DNA from: Chloroflexota bacterium
GTDB taxonomy: Bacteria; Chloroflexota; Anaerolineae; Caldilineales; Caldilineaceae
Assembly: GCA_016861025.1 (NCBI GenBank)
Contig: BOKO01000010.1
Coordinates: 118,928 to 182,927, forward strand
DNA: 64,000 nt
Direction of reading: 5' to 3'
Shown here: piece after piece, positions 48,348 to 60,802 of the stretch
How positions within the stretch are numbered: position 1 is the stretch's first letter
Layout of the letters: each line of letters opens with the position of its first letter
The notes under the pieces: generated by a model
Told to the model about the DNA's origin: nothing
Databases searched by the model: none
What the model saw: the letters and a program-made list of their open reading frames with translations, nothing else
Program-made: the position numbers and the translations under genes

Positions 48348-48600
48348 GGCTTGCTCATGTCCCACACAATGCGTCCGTCGAAGCCGGTCAGCCCGGCGAT
48401 GGTTTCGATCAGGTCTTTGATGCTAATCTCAAACGAACTGCCGATGTTGACCAGGTCACTCTGGTTGTAGCGTTTGATGGCAAGCAGAGCGCCCTCGGCG
48501 GCGCTGCGTTCGCGCAGCGTATCGACGACAAAGGAACCAAGAAATCCGCTGCCGCCCGTGACGATCACCCGTTTGTCTTGCCAGAAGGTGGCGCTGTCGG
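48348..48600 (-). pseudogene. fcl: GDP-L-fucose synthase remnant with internal deletion
   Basis: The N-terminus FWQDKRVIVTGGSGFLGSFV then VDTLRER is joined to the C-terminal part RYNQSDLVNIGSSFEISIKD then LIETIAGLTGFDGRIVWDMS. The roughly 200 residues between, including the YxxxK catalytic site, are gone. The frame then runs into GAACGCAGAGGCGCAGATTG, a dispersed repeat. Dead fragment of a GDP-fucose pathway gene. Confidence 0.78.
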
Positions 48601-48662
48601 GTCAAGCGGGCGGCATTGGGTCCATGGTTGACATGGCGGGTAGGATTCGTGAACTGCTGGAA

Positions 48663-49076
48663 TTACAGAAACCGAACGAAGATTCGCTTTAATATCTCCA
48701 GATCGTCAAGGTTGTCCTGCAAGACGCGGTAAACAATTTCCCGGTCAATCTCCAGATATTCATGTACGAGTATATTGCGAAAGCCGATCATCCGCACCCA
48801 TGTCTGCTCTATTTGGTTGTCGATATAGCCGGCCTCACATAGGCGGCGCGGAACGTCACTGTACCAATCGACATTGCCCAACTCGAGTTCTGCAATCACA
48901 TGGTTGCCCAAATCGGTAAGCGTTTCAATTGCAAGCTGCAGGAAGCGCTCGGCGCTGCCGTACCGTTCAGGATTGTCAAGAAATTCCCGGTGCGAATATC
49001 GTCGTATTTGATGGAGAATCGCCAGATATTCATCCAATTTCAATAGTCGCTTGCGCAACACTTCGGGCCTGACCAT
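48663..49076 (-). CDS. HepT-like HEPN toxin
   Basis: 137 residues, all helical. LKLDEYLAILHQIRRYSHRE and FLQLAIETLTDLGNHVIAEL precede the RNase motif MIGFRNILVHEYLEID, an exact R-x4-H-x-Y pattern. This is the DUF86/HepT type and differs from the HepT at 21.1 kb. The upstream nucleotidyltransferase gene overlaps it by 47 nt. Confidence 0.85.
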   Translation of the reverse strand: MVRPEVLRKRLLKLDEYLAILHQIRRYSHREFLDNPERYGSAERFLQLAIETLTDLGNHVIAELELGNVDWYSDVPRRLCEAGYIDNQIEQTWVRMIGFRNILVHEYLEIDREIVYRVLQDNLDDLEILKRIFVRFL

Positions 49077-49479
49077 TCAACATCCTCTGCTTGTATGCTC
49101 GTTGCTGCACGTCTAGAAACGGTCGAAAATCACAGAACTGCCGAATGATTTTGGAGAAGTATGCACCCCGATCGAAATCATTGGATTGATAGATTAACCG
49201 ATTTTGACGCACCGCTTCATGCTTGAGCACAATGTCATCGGTGTCGAGCGTAACCAGATCAACATTGCAAAATCCCGCCTGCGCCAATGCAGCCAGAATG
49301 TCAAGTTTCGAGAAAGTCTGCGCGTTGGGGCGAAGTACAACTGCAAGGTCAAGATCACTTTCAGCATGGATTCGGCCCGTGGAAGTCGAGCCAAATAGAT
49401 ACACCGCCTGAATATCAGGATAGCTTGCAAAGAAGCTTGACAGGCGAGTCAAATCGGGAAGAGCCTGTACTTTGCTCAT
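49030..49479 (-). CDS. MntA-like nucleotidyltransferase antitoxin
   Basis: 149 residues from the ATG at 49479, which follows GGAAGGAGATGC. AVYLFGSTSTGRIHAESDLD then LAVVLRPN is the GS-x10-DxD signature. VDLVTLDTDDIVLKHEAVRQ is typical of MntA proteins paired with DUF86 HepT. The open frame extends 13 codons upstream into a relic of the unknown small gene, which was not used as the start. Confidence 0.85.
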   Translation of the reverse strand: MSKVQALPDLTRLSSFFASYPDIQAVYLFGSTSTGRIHAESDLDLAVVLRPNAQTFSKLDILAALAQAGFCNVDLVTLDTDDIVLKHEAVRQNRLIYQSNDFDRGAYFSKIIRQFCDFRPFLDVQQRAYKQRMLNGQARSVAQATIEIG

Positions 49480-49606
49480 GATTGCATCTCCTTCCGCCGC
49501 AACTGTCTCGATTGCCATCCATACATTCCAGCGCAGATCGGCCGGCGCTGGCCGATGTCACATAGCGAATGGCCGTCTCCAGGCGACACAGCTTCTGCTG
49601 GCGCAC
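49480..49606 (-). pseudogene. Second, more decayed copy of the unknown small gene (5' part)
   Basis: The minus strand gives MRQQKLCRLETAIRYVTSAS and, in another frame, MAIETVAAEGDAIM. This parallels MHQQEHALRYLEAVIRYVAL and TAIEAVTPEGDAMI at 48.15-48.28 kb. At least one frameshift separates the pieces. It now forms the leader of the mntA-like gene. Confidence 0.55.
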
Positions 49607-49652
49607 AGTATACTACAACTTTATCATCTCAGACAGGTGGACGCGCGCAGGT

Positions 49653-49920
49653 TGGGTCCACTTCGCGTTTGGGGCGGAATGTGCGTCGCAGGTCATCGCC
49701 TCCGGGGTGACATGGCGCCTGCACGAAGGATGTGCTTTAGCAGAACCCTACATTCACGGTCATCGCCGTTCTCCGATTTCCTGCTTTGCGTCACATGACG
49801 GAGAGAGGCAGAGAAACGCCAGGCAATGGAGGATAGACCTTGCCCCGCGCTTTCTCTGCACAACCTCTCCGGCTCCGCGTCTCTGTGTCAGAGACGCCCT
49901 GTTCAAACAGTCTTTCAGCG
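49653..49920. repeat. Family B repeat and decayed repeat block 2
   Basis: No gene is visible between the decayed small gene and potD. 49688-49707 carries the family B core GCAGGTCATCGCCTCCGGGG, preceded by GGGTCCACTTCGCGTTTGGG and followed by a GGCGCCTGC arm. 49800-49920 matches block 1 at 47.9 kb (AGAGAAACGCC, TTGCCCC, CTCTGCACAACCTC, TTCAAACAGTCTTTC). Confidence 0.55.
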
Positions 49921-49922
49921 CG

Positions 49923-51068
49923 CTAACCGCCTTTGACCTCAGTCCAGACGCGGTCGTAGAGCGGCGTTGCATCGCCCACATCCTCCATGCGATGCCCCCT
50001 TTCAAGCTCCTCTGGCGGCGTATTGGTGATGTTGGAATTCATATACGCCTCGTACAGTTCTGGATGATTCTCTCTGGCAAAGTCAAGCGCCGCCAGGTTC
50101 GGATTGGTGTAGGGGAACTCGTCGAGCATTCTCCAGAAGAGGTCGCCCTGCAACGAATAGTTGAGCCACGCATAGGCGGCGTCGAGATTTGGCGCGCCGA
50201 CCGGGATGGCGTAGTTGTCCTGCCATAAAATCGCCCCTTCGGTTGGATAAATGTATTCAATCGAAGGCAGCTCACGGCGTGCGATCTCCGCCTCGCCTGT
50301 CCAGACAATGCCCAGATCAACGTCGCCGGCAATCAACGCTGTTTTGGGGCTGTCGCTGTCGAAGATCTTGACGCCTCGCGCCAGTTCCGCCAACTTCACC
50401 TTTGCCTCCTCTAGTTGCGCCGGGTCGGTGGTGTTGACGTCGTAGCCCAGCGTCAGCAACGTGGCGCCGATGATCGCACGCGAGTCGTCGATCATCACCA
50501 GGCGTCCGGCGTATTCAGGGTTCCACAGGTCGGCGAAGGATTGCGGCACTGTCTGCACGGTCTCTGTATTGACGACAATCGCGTCGGTGCCAGCCTGATA
50601 GGGGATTGTGTAGCGGTTGCCTGGATCAAATGGCAGATCGAGATAGTTGGGGTCAAGGCTGTCCATGATCGCCAGCCTGCTCTTGTCCAACTCTTGCAGC
50701 AGCCCCTGGCGAATCATGAGCGCAACGATGTAATCGGTCGGCTGCACTAGGTCGTAGTTGGCGCCGCCCGCCGAGAGCTTGGCGTACATCTCTTCGTTGC
50801 TCGAGTACTCGTCCTTGTTGACGCGGATGCCGTAGACCTCCTCGAAACAGTCGATTGTCTCTTGCGGGATATACTCCGTCCACACAAAGAGATTCAACTG
50901 CGTCGAAGTCACTTCCATCCGTGGGTTAGGCTCCGGGCAGGTCGAGCCGCTCTCCGCCGCCGTCGATTCGGCAGGCGCTTGCGTCGTCGCCCCCCCTCCG
51001 CAGGCGGCTGCCAACAATGCAGCGATCAACAGGATGCTCCACACACCCCAAATCCGTCGTTTCGTCAT
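49923..51068 (-). CDS. potD: Polyamine ABC transporter substrate-binding lipoprotein
   Basis: 381 residues. A signal peptide ends in the lipobox LAAACGGG, followed by an Ala/Ser/Thr linker. QLNLFVWTEYIPQETIDCFE and RVNKDEYSSNEEMYAKLSAG are the PotD/PotF opening; VQPTDYIVALM and LDKSRLAIMDSLDPNYLDLP follow. It captures spermidine or putrescine outside the cell for the permease encoded upstream. Last gene of potABCD, 20 nt after potC. Confidence 0.88.
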   Translation of the reverse strand: MTKRRIWGVWSILLIAALLAAACGGGATTQAPAESTAAESGSTCPEPNPRMEVTSTQLNLFVWTEYIPQETIDCFEEVYGIRVNKDEYSSNEEMYAKLSAGGANYDLVQPTDYIVALMIRQGLLQELDKSRLAIMDSLDPNYLDLPFDPGNRYTIPYQAGTDAIVVNTETVQTVPQSFADLWNPEYAGRLVMIDDSRAIIGATLLTLGYDVNTTDPAQLEEAKVKLAELARGVKIFDSDSPKTALIAGDVDLGIVWTGEAEIARRELPSIEYIYPTEGAILWQDNYAIPVGAPNLDAAYAWLNYSLQGDLFWRMLDEFPYTNPNLAALDFARENHPELYEAYMNSNITNTPPEELERGHRMEDVGDATPLYDRVWTEVKGG

Positions 51069-51088
51069 GGCACTATCCTTTCACAACT

Positions 51089-51924
51089 CTACTTGCGGGT
51101 CTGAAACCACTGAGAAATCCCAACAACGGTCAAAACGACCAGAATCCAGATCGTCGAAAGCGCGTTCACCTCTGGCGTCACAATGCGGCGCAGCAGGCCG
51201 TAGACATAGATCGGCAGCGTCGTGGCGCCAGGCCCGGTTGTGAAGAAGGTGATGATGAAGTCGTCGAGCGAGAGCGTGAAGGCTAACATGGCGCCAGCCA
51301 GCACGCCAGGCGCAATCAGCGGCAACGTCACCTTGCGAAAGGTGGTGAACTCGTTGGCGCCGAGATCCATCGCCGCCTCTTCCAGCCGGTTGTCAAAGCC
51401 GTGCAGCCGCGCACGCACGACCAGCGTGACAAAGGGGATGCTAAACGCAATGTGCGAGACGATCACCGTCCCCAGCCCCATCGTCAACCGTTGACCGGGC
51501 GCCAGCGCCAGCGCTGTGTTGATCCAGCCAAAGACCGCGCTAAAGAGCACCAAAATTCCGATGCCCATCACGATCTCCGGTGTGACGATCGGAAAGTAGA
51601 GCGCGGTCTCCGATGTTTTCTTGCCAAAAAAGTCATAGCGCTGCAACGCCAGCGCCGCCATTGTTCCGATGATAGTCGAAACCACCGTCGATGTGAAGGC
51701 AATGATCAAGGTGTTGCGCGTCGCTTCGATCACGTTGCGATTTTTGAACAGCTCGCAATACCAGTAGAACGGCCCACACGGCCCCTGGTTGACCACGCCT
51801 TCAAAGACGATATTGGTGCGCGATGCGTTGAACGAAAAGACGATCAACACGATGATCGGCGCATAGAGAAAAAAGTAGACCAGAAATGCGGTCAGCGCCA
51901 GCCACGGCGATTGTTTTGCGCTGC

Positions 51925-51928
<4 letters not shown>
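51089..51928 (-). CDS. potC: Polyamine ABC transporter permease
   Basis: 279 residues, six hydrophobic helices. LYAPIIVLIVFSFNASR is the PotC opening, and EEAAMDLGANEFTTFRKVTL then PLIAPGVLAGAMLAFTLSL is the EAA loop that contacts the ATPase. Its ATG overlaps the potB stop by 4 nt. Confidence 0.9.
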
Positions 51929-52827
<899 letters not shown>

Positions 52828-52831
52828 GGCG

Positions 52832-53929
<1,098 letters not shown>

Positions 53930-54243
53930 TGAGCAGCACCTCCATCATCAAAAATGGCTTGTGATCAAACAACACAGATGCGCAGCAGGTGACAACGACA
54001 GAACCACCTTCCACCCATTCAGGGACCGAGTGTGACAGCAGGATAAACCGTGCTCAACGTTGAACATGAATCGGGACAGCAGCGCTTCCCGGTGTGACGA
54101 ACGGCTCGTCAGGGGCGAACCTGGACAAGAGTGTAGCACTCAGATGGAGAATGTCAAAACAGCGGTGGAAAAAACTGATTGCTGTACGCTCATTGATGGA
54201 TCACGGCATATTGCTGATCAACTCTATCCATGCGACCTCAACC
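53930..54243. other. Intergenic stretch, nothing recognised
   Basis: Between the nadE stop and the potA start. I see no gene, strong hairpin or known leader element. The potA promoter is presumably here. Confidence 0.5.
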
Positions 54244-56244
<2,001 letters not shown>

Positions 56245-56431
56245 GCACACCTGCCTTTTGCCGTCGAAGGTGAAAAGTCAATGCGCCGCATCTTTCCGCA
56301 AGCCCTGGCGGTGTACGGCAGAACCGGCGCACATTGCCTGATTATAACGCGATCACAGCCAATTCCTGCATCGCTTCCCGGCGTGATATGATCGCCAAAC
56401 ATAAGATTGTGATGGGGAGCAGGTGTGTTGC

Positions 56432-56452
56432 GTAGGTCATCGCCTTCGGCGT
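56432..56452. repeat. Family B repeat core
   Basis: GTAGGTCATCGCCTTCGGCG and one more base match the cores at 6990 and 49688. It lies in the divergent spacer between nadE and the RNase gene, which holds no gene. Confidence 0.6.
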
Positions 56453-56507
56453 ACTGTGATCAGGGAAGCGCCGCCACACCAAAAACGATGAGCAGCAGGA
56501 GGTTGCG

Positions 56508-57140
56508 TTGAATCGAACAACTATGCGGCGCGGTGGATTCGCACCGCTGATTGTTGTCATTGTGTTGGCTGCGCTGTTCTGGCATCTGTCGGAGCGTCAG
56601 CCGCCCACACAAAGTGACAGCACACCGGCGGCAACAAGCGCTGCTGACCTCTCCGCATCTTCAGGCGAAACAGCAATTGCTGTTCCTGCGCCGGCTACAG
56701 AAGACGAAGCGCGGCCGTCGCCTGTCGCCCAGGAGGGGAGCGAAGCCGCTGCATTGCCCGAACCTGCCGCTGTTGTCGCGACCGAAGCGCCCACCGACGC
56801 GTCGCAAGCCGCAACGCCCACTGCGGCGCCAACGCGCGGCCCACCCCACCGCATCGATGGTCTGCCGGTCATCACGCTCGACGAGCTGCCGCCCGAGGCG
56901 CTGGAGACGCTGGCGCTGATCGCCAGTGACGGACCGTTTCCCTTTCGCCAGGATGGGGTGACCTTCCAGAACCGCGAACGGATTCTACCGCGCAAACCAA
57001 CCGGCTATTATCGCGAGTATACGGTCATTACGCCGGGCGCCAGCACGCGCGGGGCGCGACGCATCGTCGCCGGCGCTGAAGGCGAGCTATATTACACCGA
57101 CGATCATTACGCCAGCTTCTCACGGATTTGGACGCCATGA
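56508..57140 (+). CDS. Secreted barnase/RNase Sa-like ribonuclease
   Basis: 210 residues. An N-terminal signal-anchor helix (FAPLIVVIVLAALFWHL) is followed by about 90 residues of Ala/Pro/Thr/Glu linker. A guanyl-specific RNase domain comes last (about 115-210): PVITLDELPPEALETLALI, FQNRERILPRKPTGYYREYT, ARRIVAGAEGELYYTDDHYA. The catalytic Glu (YYREYTV), Arg (GARRIV) and His (DDHYASF) are all present. AGGAGG at 56497-56502 is five bases before a TTG at 56508, so TTG is taken as start; the ATG at 56523 would leave 20. Its inhibitor follows with an ATGA overlap. Confidence 0.87.
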   Translation: MNRTTMRRGGFAPLIVVIVLAALFWHLSERQPPTQSDSTPAATSAADLSASSGETAIAVPAPATEDEARPSPVAQEGSEAAALPEPAAVVATEAPTDASQAATPTAAPTRGPPHRIDGLPVITLDELPPEALETLALIASDGPFPFRQDGVTFQNRERILPRKPTGYYREYTVITPGASTRGARRIVAGAEGELYYTDDHYASFSRIWTP

Positions 57141-57589
57141 ACGAGAGATTTGCAGAAGTGCTTGCGCAGACGCCGCCGGGACTTTACCGCTTACTGCCGT
57201 CGGTCGATACGTTGGCTCTGACGGAGGGCGTCGAGCAGCTTGGCTGGCGCTTATTTCGGCTCGACGGGCGGCGTGCGCGCAACAAGGCGAGTTTTTTGAA
57301 TGCGGCCGCCGAAGCGATGGCATTCCCCGACTATTTCGGGCGCAACTGGGACGCCTTTGAGGAGTGCATCAACGACCTGTCGTGGGCGCCGGCGCGCGGC
57401 TATGCACTGCTCTATGAGCATGTGTGGTGGCTGGCGTGCGGGCAGCCGGCGGCGTGGCGCACGGCGCGGGCGATCTTGCACGATGCGTGCCGCAACTGGG
57501 CGAGCCAGGAGACGCCGTTTCTCGTGCTGTTGCGCCAGACCCATGGCTGCAGCGGCATTGAGGCGGTGCTGCGGACAAATGTATGGTAA
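57137..57589 (+). CDS. Barstar-family ribonuclease inhibitor
   Basis: 150 residues. LFRLDGRRARNKASFLNAAA and FPDYFGRNWDAFEECINDL are the barstar core, with the conserved Asp-Tyr-Phe-Gly-x-Asn-Trp-Asp signature that plugs the RNase active site. It remains in the cytoplasm and protects the producer before the RNase is exported. The ATG at 57137 overlaps the RNase stop (ATGA); the frame also contains a TTG at 57128. A C-terminal extension (about 90-150) goes beyond the 90-residue classical barstar. Confidence 0.87.
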   Translation: MNERFAEVLAQTPPGLYRLLPSVDTLALTEGVEQLGWRLFRLDGRRARNKASFLNAAAEAMAFPDYFGRNWDAFEECINDLSWAPARGYALLYEHVWWLACGQPAAWRTARAILHDACRNWASQETPFLVLLRQTHGCSGIEAVLRTNVW

Positions 57590-57638
57590 GATTGCGGCAG
57601 CGCACCAGGCTTAAATGAGTTTGATGGGAGAAAGTGCA

Positions 57639-57953
57639 ATGGAAGCTGTACTGGATCGCCTGATCGTCAGTGAACCCGGCTATCGCGGCGGGCGGCCGCG
57701 GATCGCCGGCACGCGGATCACTGGGGCGGATGTCAAGCAGTGGTATCTGCAGCTTGGCATGAGTCTAGAAGAGATCGCTGCGACGTATGATCTGTCGTTA
57801 GCGGCTGTCTATGCGGCAATGGCATATTATTACGATCACCAGGCTGAGATTGAACGCTCAATAGCCGAGGATGAGGCTTTTGTCGAAGCAATGCGAGCAC
57901 AACAGCCGTCGTTACTACAGGCGAAGTTGCGACAACGCAGCATAACATTATGA
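57639..57953 (+). CDS. DUF433 antitoxin
   Basis: 104 residues. VSEPGYRGGRPRIAGTRITG and MSLEEIAATYDLSLAAVYAA are the DUF433 winged-helix signature. These proteins repress and neutralise DUF5615 PIN-like toxins. The start at 57639 follows GGGAGAA eight bases upstream. The toxin gene that should follow is a remnant. Confidence 0.83.
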   Translation: MEAVLDRLIVSEPGYRGGRPRIAGTRITGADVKQWYLQLGMSLEEIAATYDLSLAAVYAAMAYYYDHQAEIERSIAEDEAFVEAMRAQQPSLLQAKLRQRSITL

Positions 57954-57962
57954 CCGTGTGCT

Positions 57963-58128
57963 ATGCGCATTGCCTATCATCTCGATGAGCACATCGACCC
58001 GCGTGTTGCCCACGCGCTGCAACGCCACGGCATCAGTGTCACAACGACTGTCGAGGTGGACCTGCGCTCTTCTGATCTATGAAGTCATGACGCCAGCGGA
58101 AATGGAGAACCATATCGAGTACATTTGA
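57963..58128 (+). pseudogene. DUF5615 PIN-like toxin remnant with internal deletion
   Basis: The ATG at 57963 reads MRIAYHLDEHIDPRVAHALQ and RHGISVTTTVEVDL, the DUF5615 N-terminus with its Asp. It then hits a TGA at 58080. In another frame the next bases read LLIYEVMTPAEMENHIEYI, ending at 58128, which is the usual DUF5615 C-terminus. About 45-50 central residues are missing. The antitoxin is intact but has no live partner here. Confidence 0.75.
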
Positions 58129-58154
58129 GTGGCGAGTGAGTGGTCAGCCCCACC

Positions 58155-58679
58155 CTACGCTTTCCACATCCGCACCATCCTCCGCTGTGCGTCGGTCTCT
58201 GGCGAGGTGCGGTGTGCGTTGGGCATGCCGCGGCGCAGCCGTTCGATTTCCGCCAACGCTGCGTTGCCATCCATCCCTCGCTCCACCAGGTGACAGCCGA
58301 TCACCGTGCCCGTGCGCCCGATGCCGCCGAAACAATGCACATACACCGTACGACCACCGGCGATGGCGGCGTTAAGCCGCGCCAGGATATCGCGCATCTG
58401 CGCCACATCCGGCGTGCCCATATCCGGGATCGGTGCGTTCCAGCGTTCGACCAGGCGACCGGCGGCTTCTGCTTGCCGCTGCAGGATGGGCCAGTAGGGA
58501 CGCAGGTTGTATTCGCCCGGCTCGGTGAGGTCGATGACAAAATCCACGCCACACGCCAGCAGGTCAGCCACACGCTGTTCGGCTGTGGGCAGGTCGGCGG
58601 CGCACGGATAGGCGCCGGCAAGAAGCTGATCGGGCAGCACCCAATAGGCGCCGGAAAGTACAGGCTGTCTCACGCTCAT
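58155..58679 (-). CDS. Dual-specificity/tyrosine-type protein phosphatase
   Basis: 174 residues. The phosphatase loop is VYVHCFGGIGRTGTVIGCHL, with the C-x5-R motif (C116, R122). A general-acid Asp is probably in APIPDMGTPD. It resembles small cytoplasmic DSP-like enzymes that dephosphorylate protein or phosphoinositide-type substrates. Its ATG overlaps the stop of the histidine kinase gene by 4 nt, which suggests a shared signalling role. Confidence 0.87.
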   Translation of the reverse strand: MSVRQPVLSGAYWVLPDQLLAGAYPCAADLPTAEQRVADLLACGVDFVIDLTEPGEYNLRPYWPILQRQAEAAGRLVERWNAPIPDMGTPDVAQMRDILARLNAAIAGGRTVYVHCFGGIGRTGTVIGCHLVERGMDGNAALAEIERLRRGMPNAHRTSPETDAQRRMVRMWKA

Positions 58680-60388
58680 ATTGCCTCCCCATCGATCGGC
58701 AGCGCCACGAAGAAGGTCGTGCCCTTGCCCTGTTCGCTGGTCGCCCAGATCTGCCCGCCATGCGCATCCACGATCACCTTGGCGAGATACAAACCAAGCC
58801 CTGCGCCGGCGGTCGAACGCCGCAAAGAACTGTCGACGCGATAATAGCGGTCAAAGATGCGCGGCAGATCCGATGCAGGAATGCCGATGCCTTGATCGGT
58901 GACATAGATGATCGCGTAGTCGCCCGGCGCCAGGCGCGACGCACCGTCCAAAGCGCCGTCTTCGCTGGCATCGACTTCCTCTTCAGGCGGGTGCGCCCGG
59001 TGCAGCCATCCGCCGATCTGAATCGCACCGCCTTGGGGTGAATATTTGATTGCGTTGTTGAGCAGGTTTGTGAAGACCTGGCGCAGCCGCTCTTCGTCGC
59101 CCCACACCGGCGGCAGCGGATGCTCGAATACGATCTCGATGCGGTGCCGGTCGGTCTGCGTGCGGTAGGCGTCGGCGACTTTGCGCAACAGCGCTTCGAG
59201 ATCGACATCGGTGAGGTCAAGCTTGACGCCTTTTGCCTGAATGCGGCTGGCGTCGAGCAAATTGTTGATCAACGACTCCAGCCGGTCAGCTTCTTCTTCA
59301 ATGATCTGCAAGCTGCTGCGCGCCGTTTCGGCATCCCACTGTGCGTCTTCGCGCGCCAACGTCTGTGCATAGCCCTTGATCAACGCCACCGGCGTTTTCA
59401 GTTCATGGCTGATGATCGACGTGAAGGTGGACTTCATCTCTTCTTCTTCGCGAAAGCGCGTGATGTCATGTGCGTTGACGATGATATTGATGAGGCGTCC
59501 GCTCTCGGTGTACAGCGGCGTGTAGGTCACCGCCAGCACCAGGCGCTTGTCTCCAGGGCGAATCAGCTCACCTTCACACCGCAGATTTGGCGCCGGAAAG
59601 TGACCGGTGTAGCTCTCATCGCGGCAGAAATCGACGCCGTTCACAACTTCCAGCGGCAACACAGTGCCGCATGGTCGTCCCACCGCATCCTCTGGCGACA
59701 TCCCCACCATCGCAGCCAACGCCTGGTTGATCGCCACCACCACGCGGTCACGCGTCAGGATCATGATGCCGTCGGCGCTGTTGTTGAGGATCGTAATCAG
59801 CCGGCTGCGTTCGGCGTTTAGCAGTGTGTAAAGACGGGCGTTGCGCACGGCGATTGCGGCCTGGTCGGCAAAACCCTGCAGAAACTGCCAGTCGAGCTGC
59901 GAAAAGGCATAGTTGCCGCGGAACAGATAAATGATGCCCAACAGGTCATCCTCGAAAGGCAGGGGCAACGCCACCACCTGACCCAACGTCATCCCTAGCT
60001 CAGCTTCGACTTGATGCACGCGACTTGCCAGGTCGATGACTGGCAACTGTTCATTTTCCGCAGCTGCGATGATCGCCTCTTGCACAATGCGAATGGCGGA
60101 TGCATCAAAGAGCGGTTCAAAATGATGCAACGCCTCGGCGGGAATCGCATAGAGCGCGCGCACCTGAAACTGCGGCGTCACCGAAAGCGTCTGGTCGAAG
60201 AGCGTATGTTCCGATTGCAGCAAAATCATCCCGGCCGGCGCCCCCACCATCTCTGCGGCGCTGCGTAAGATCAACTCAAGCAGGCTGGGAAGATCCAGCC
60301 GTGAGGTCATGGCGCGCGAAATCCGCAACAGAAATTCAAGCTGTCGCAGTTGATAGGCGGCAAGCAGAGTTGGGACGTTCGCTGACAT
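58676..60388 (-). CDS. Sensor histidine kinase (GAF-PAS-HisKA-HATPase)
   Basis: 570 residues with no membrane segments, so a cytoplasmic sensor. GAF domain about 20-190, PAS about 195-310 (ILNNSADGIMILTRDRVVVA), HisKA at FTSIISHELKTPVALIKGYA with H328, and HATPase about 440-565 (EERLRQVFTNLLNNAIKYSP, VTDQGIGIPASDLPRIFDRY). No response regulator gene is adjacent; the phosphatase gene is coupled instead. Confidence 0.9.
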   Translation of the reverse strand: MSANVPTLLAAYQLRQLEFLLRISRAMTSRLDLPSLLELILRSAAEMVGAPAGMILLQSEHTLFDQTLSVTPQFQVRALYAIPAEALHHFEPLFDASAIRIVQEAIIAAAENEQLPVIDLASRVHQVEAELGMTLGQVVALPLPFEDDLLGIIYLFRGNYAFSQLDWQFLQGFADQAAIAVRNARLYTLLNAERSRLITILNNSADGIMILTRDRVVVAINQALAAMVGMSPEDAVGRPCGTVLPLEVVNGVDFCRDESYTGHFPAPNLRCEGELIRPGDKRLVLAVTYTPLYTESGRLINIIVNAHDITRFREEEEMKSTFTSIISHELKTPVALIKGYAQTLAREDAQWDAETARSSLQIIEEEADRLESLINNLLDASRIQAKGVKLDLTDVDLEALLRKVADAYRTQTDRHRIEIVFEHPLPPVWGDEERLRQVFTNLLNNAIKYSPQGGAIQIGGWLHRAHPPEEEVDASEDGALDGASRLAPGDYAIIYVTDQGIGIPASDLPRIFDRYYRVDSSLRRSTAGAGLGLYLAKVIVDAHGGQIWATSEQGKGTTFFVALPIDGEAI

Positions 60389-60412
60389 CGTGATTGAGTA
60401 TGCCGAATCCGG

Positions 60413-60802
60413 TTACGCGTTGAGGCGTGTGTTGTCGAAGCCGTCGGGCAACAGGTCGCGCACCGTTGTCGTGCGATAGGCGCCGCGCTCGTCGGCGATG
60501 TAGACGAGCATCTCCGGCCCCAGCTCAAGCATCACTTGTCGGCATGCGCCGCACGGCGAGCCGCCGTTGCGCGTGACCACAGCAATGGCGACGAAGTTGC
60601 GGGCGCCTTGTGCAACAGCTGCGGTGAGCGCGACGCGCTCGGCGCAGATCGTGGAAGGATACGCCGCGTTTTCGACATTGCATCCCACGATCACATCGCC
60701 ATTTGCGGCCAACACAGCGGCGCCGACCGGATAGCCGCTGTAGGGAACGTAGGCGCGGGTGCGCGCTTCAAGCGCATGCCGGATCAGCTCTTCTGGTTTC
60801 AT
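60413..60802 (-). CDS. cdd: Cytidine deaminase
   Basis: 129 residues, the homotetrameric short form. Zinc site: TICAERVAL (C53, catalytic E55) and PCGACRQ (C84, C87). CNVENAAYPST is the substrate-binding segment. Deaminates cytidine and deoxycytidine in pyrimidine salvage. Its ATG overlaps the stop of the CNNM gene by 4 nt. Confidence 0.93.
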   Translation of the reverse strand: MKPEELIRHALEARTRAYVPYSGYPVGAAVLAANGDVIVGCNVENAAYPSTICAERVALTAAVAQGARNFVAIAVVTRNGGSPCGACRQVMLELGPEMLVYIADERGAYRTTTVRDLLPDGFDNTRLNA

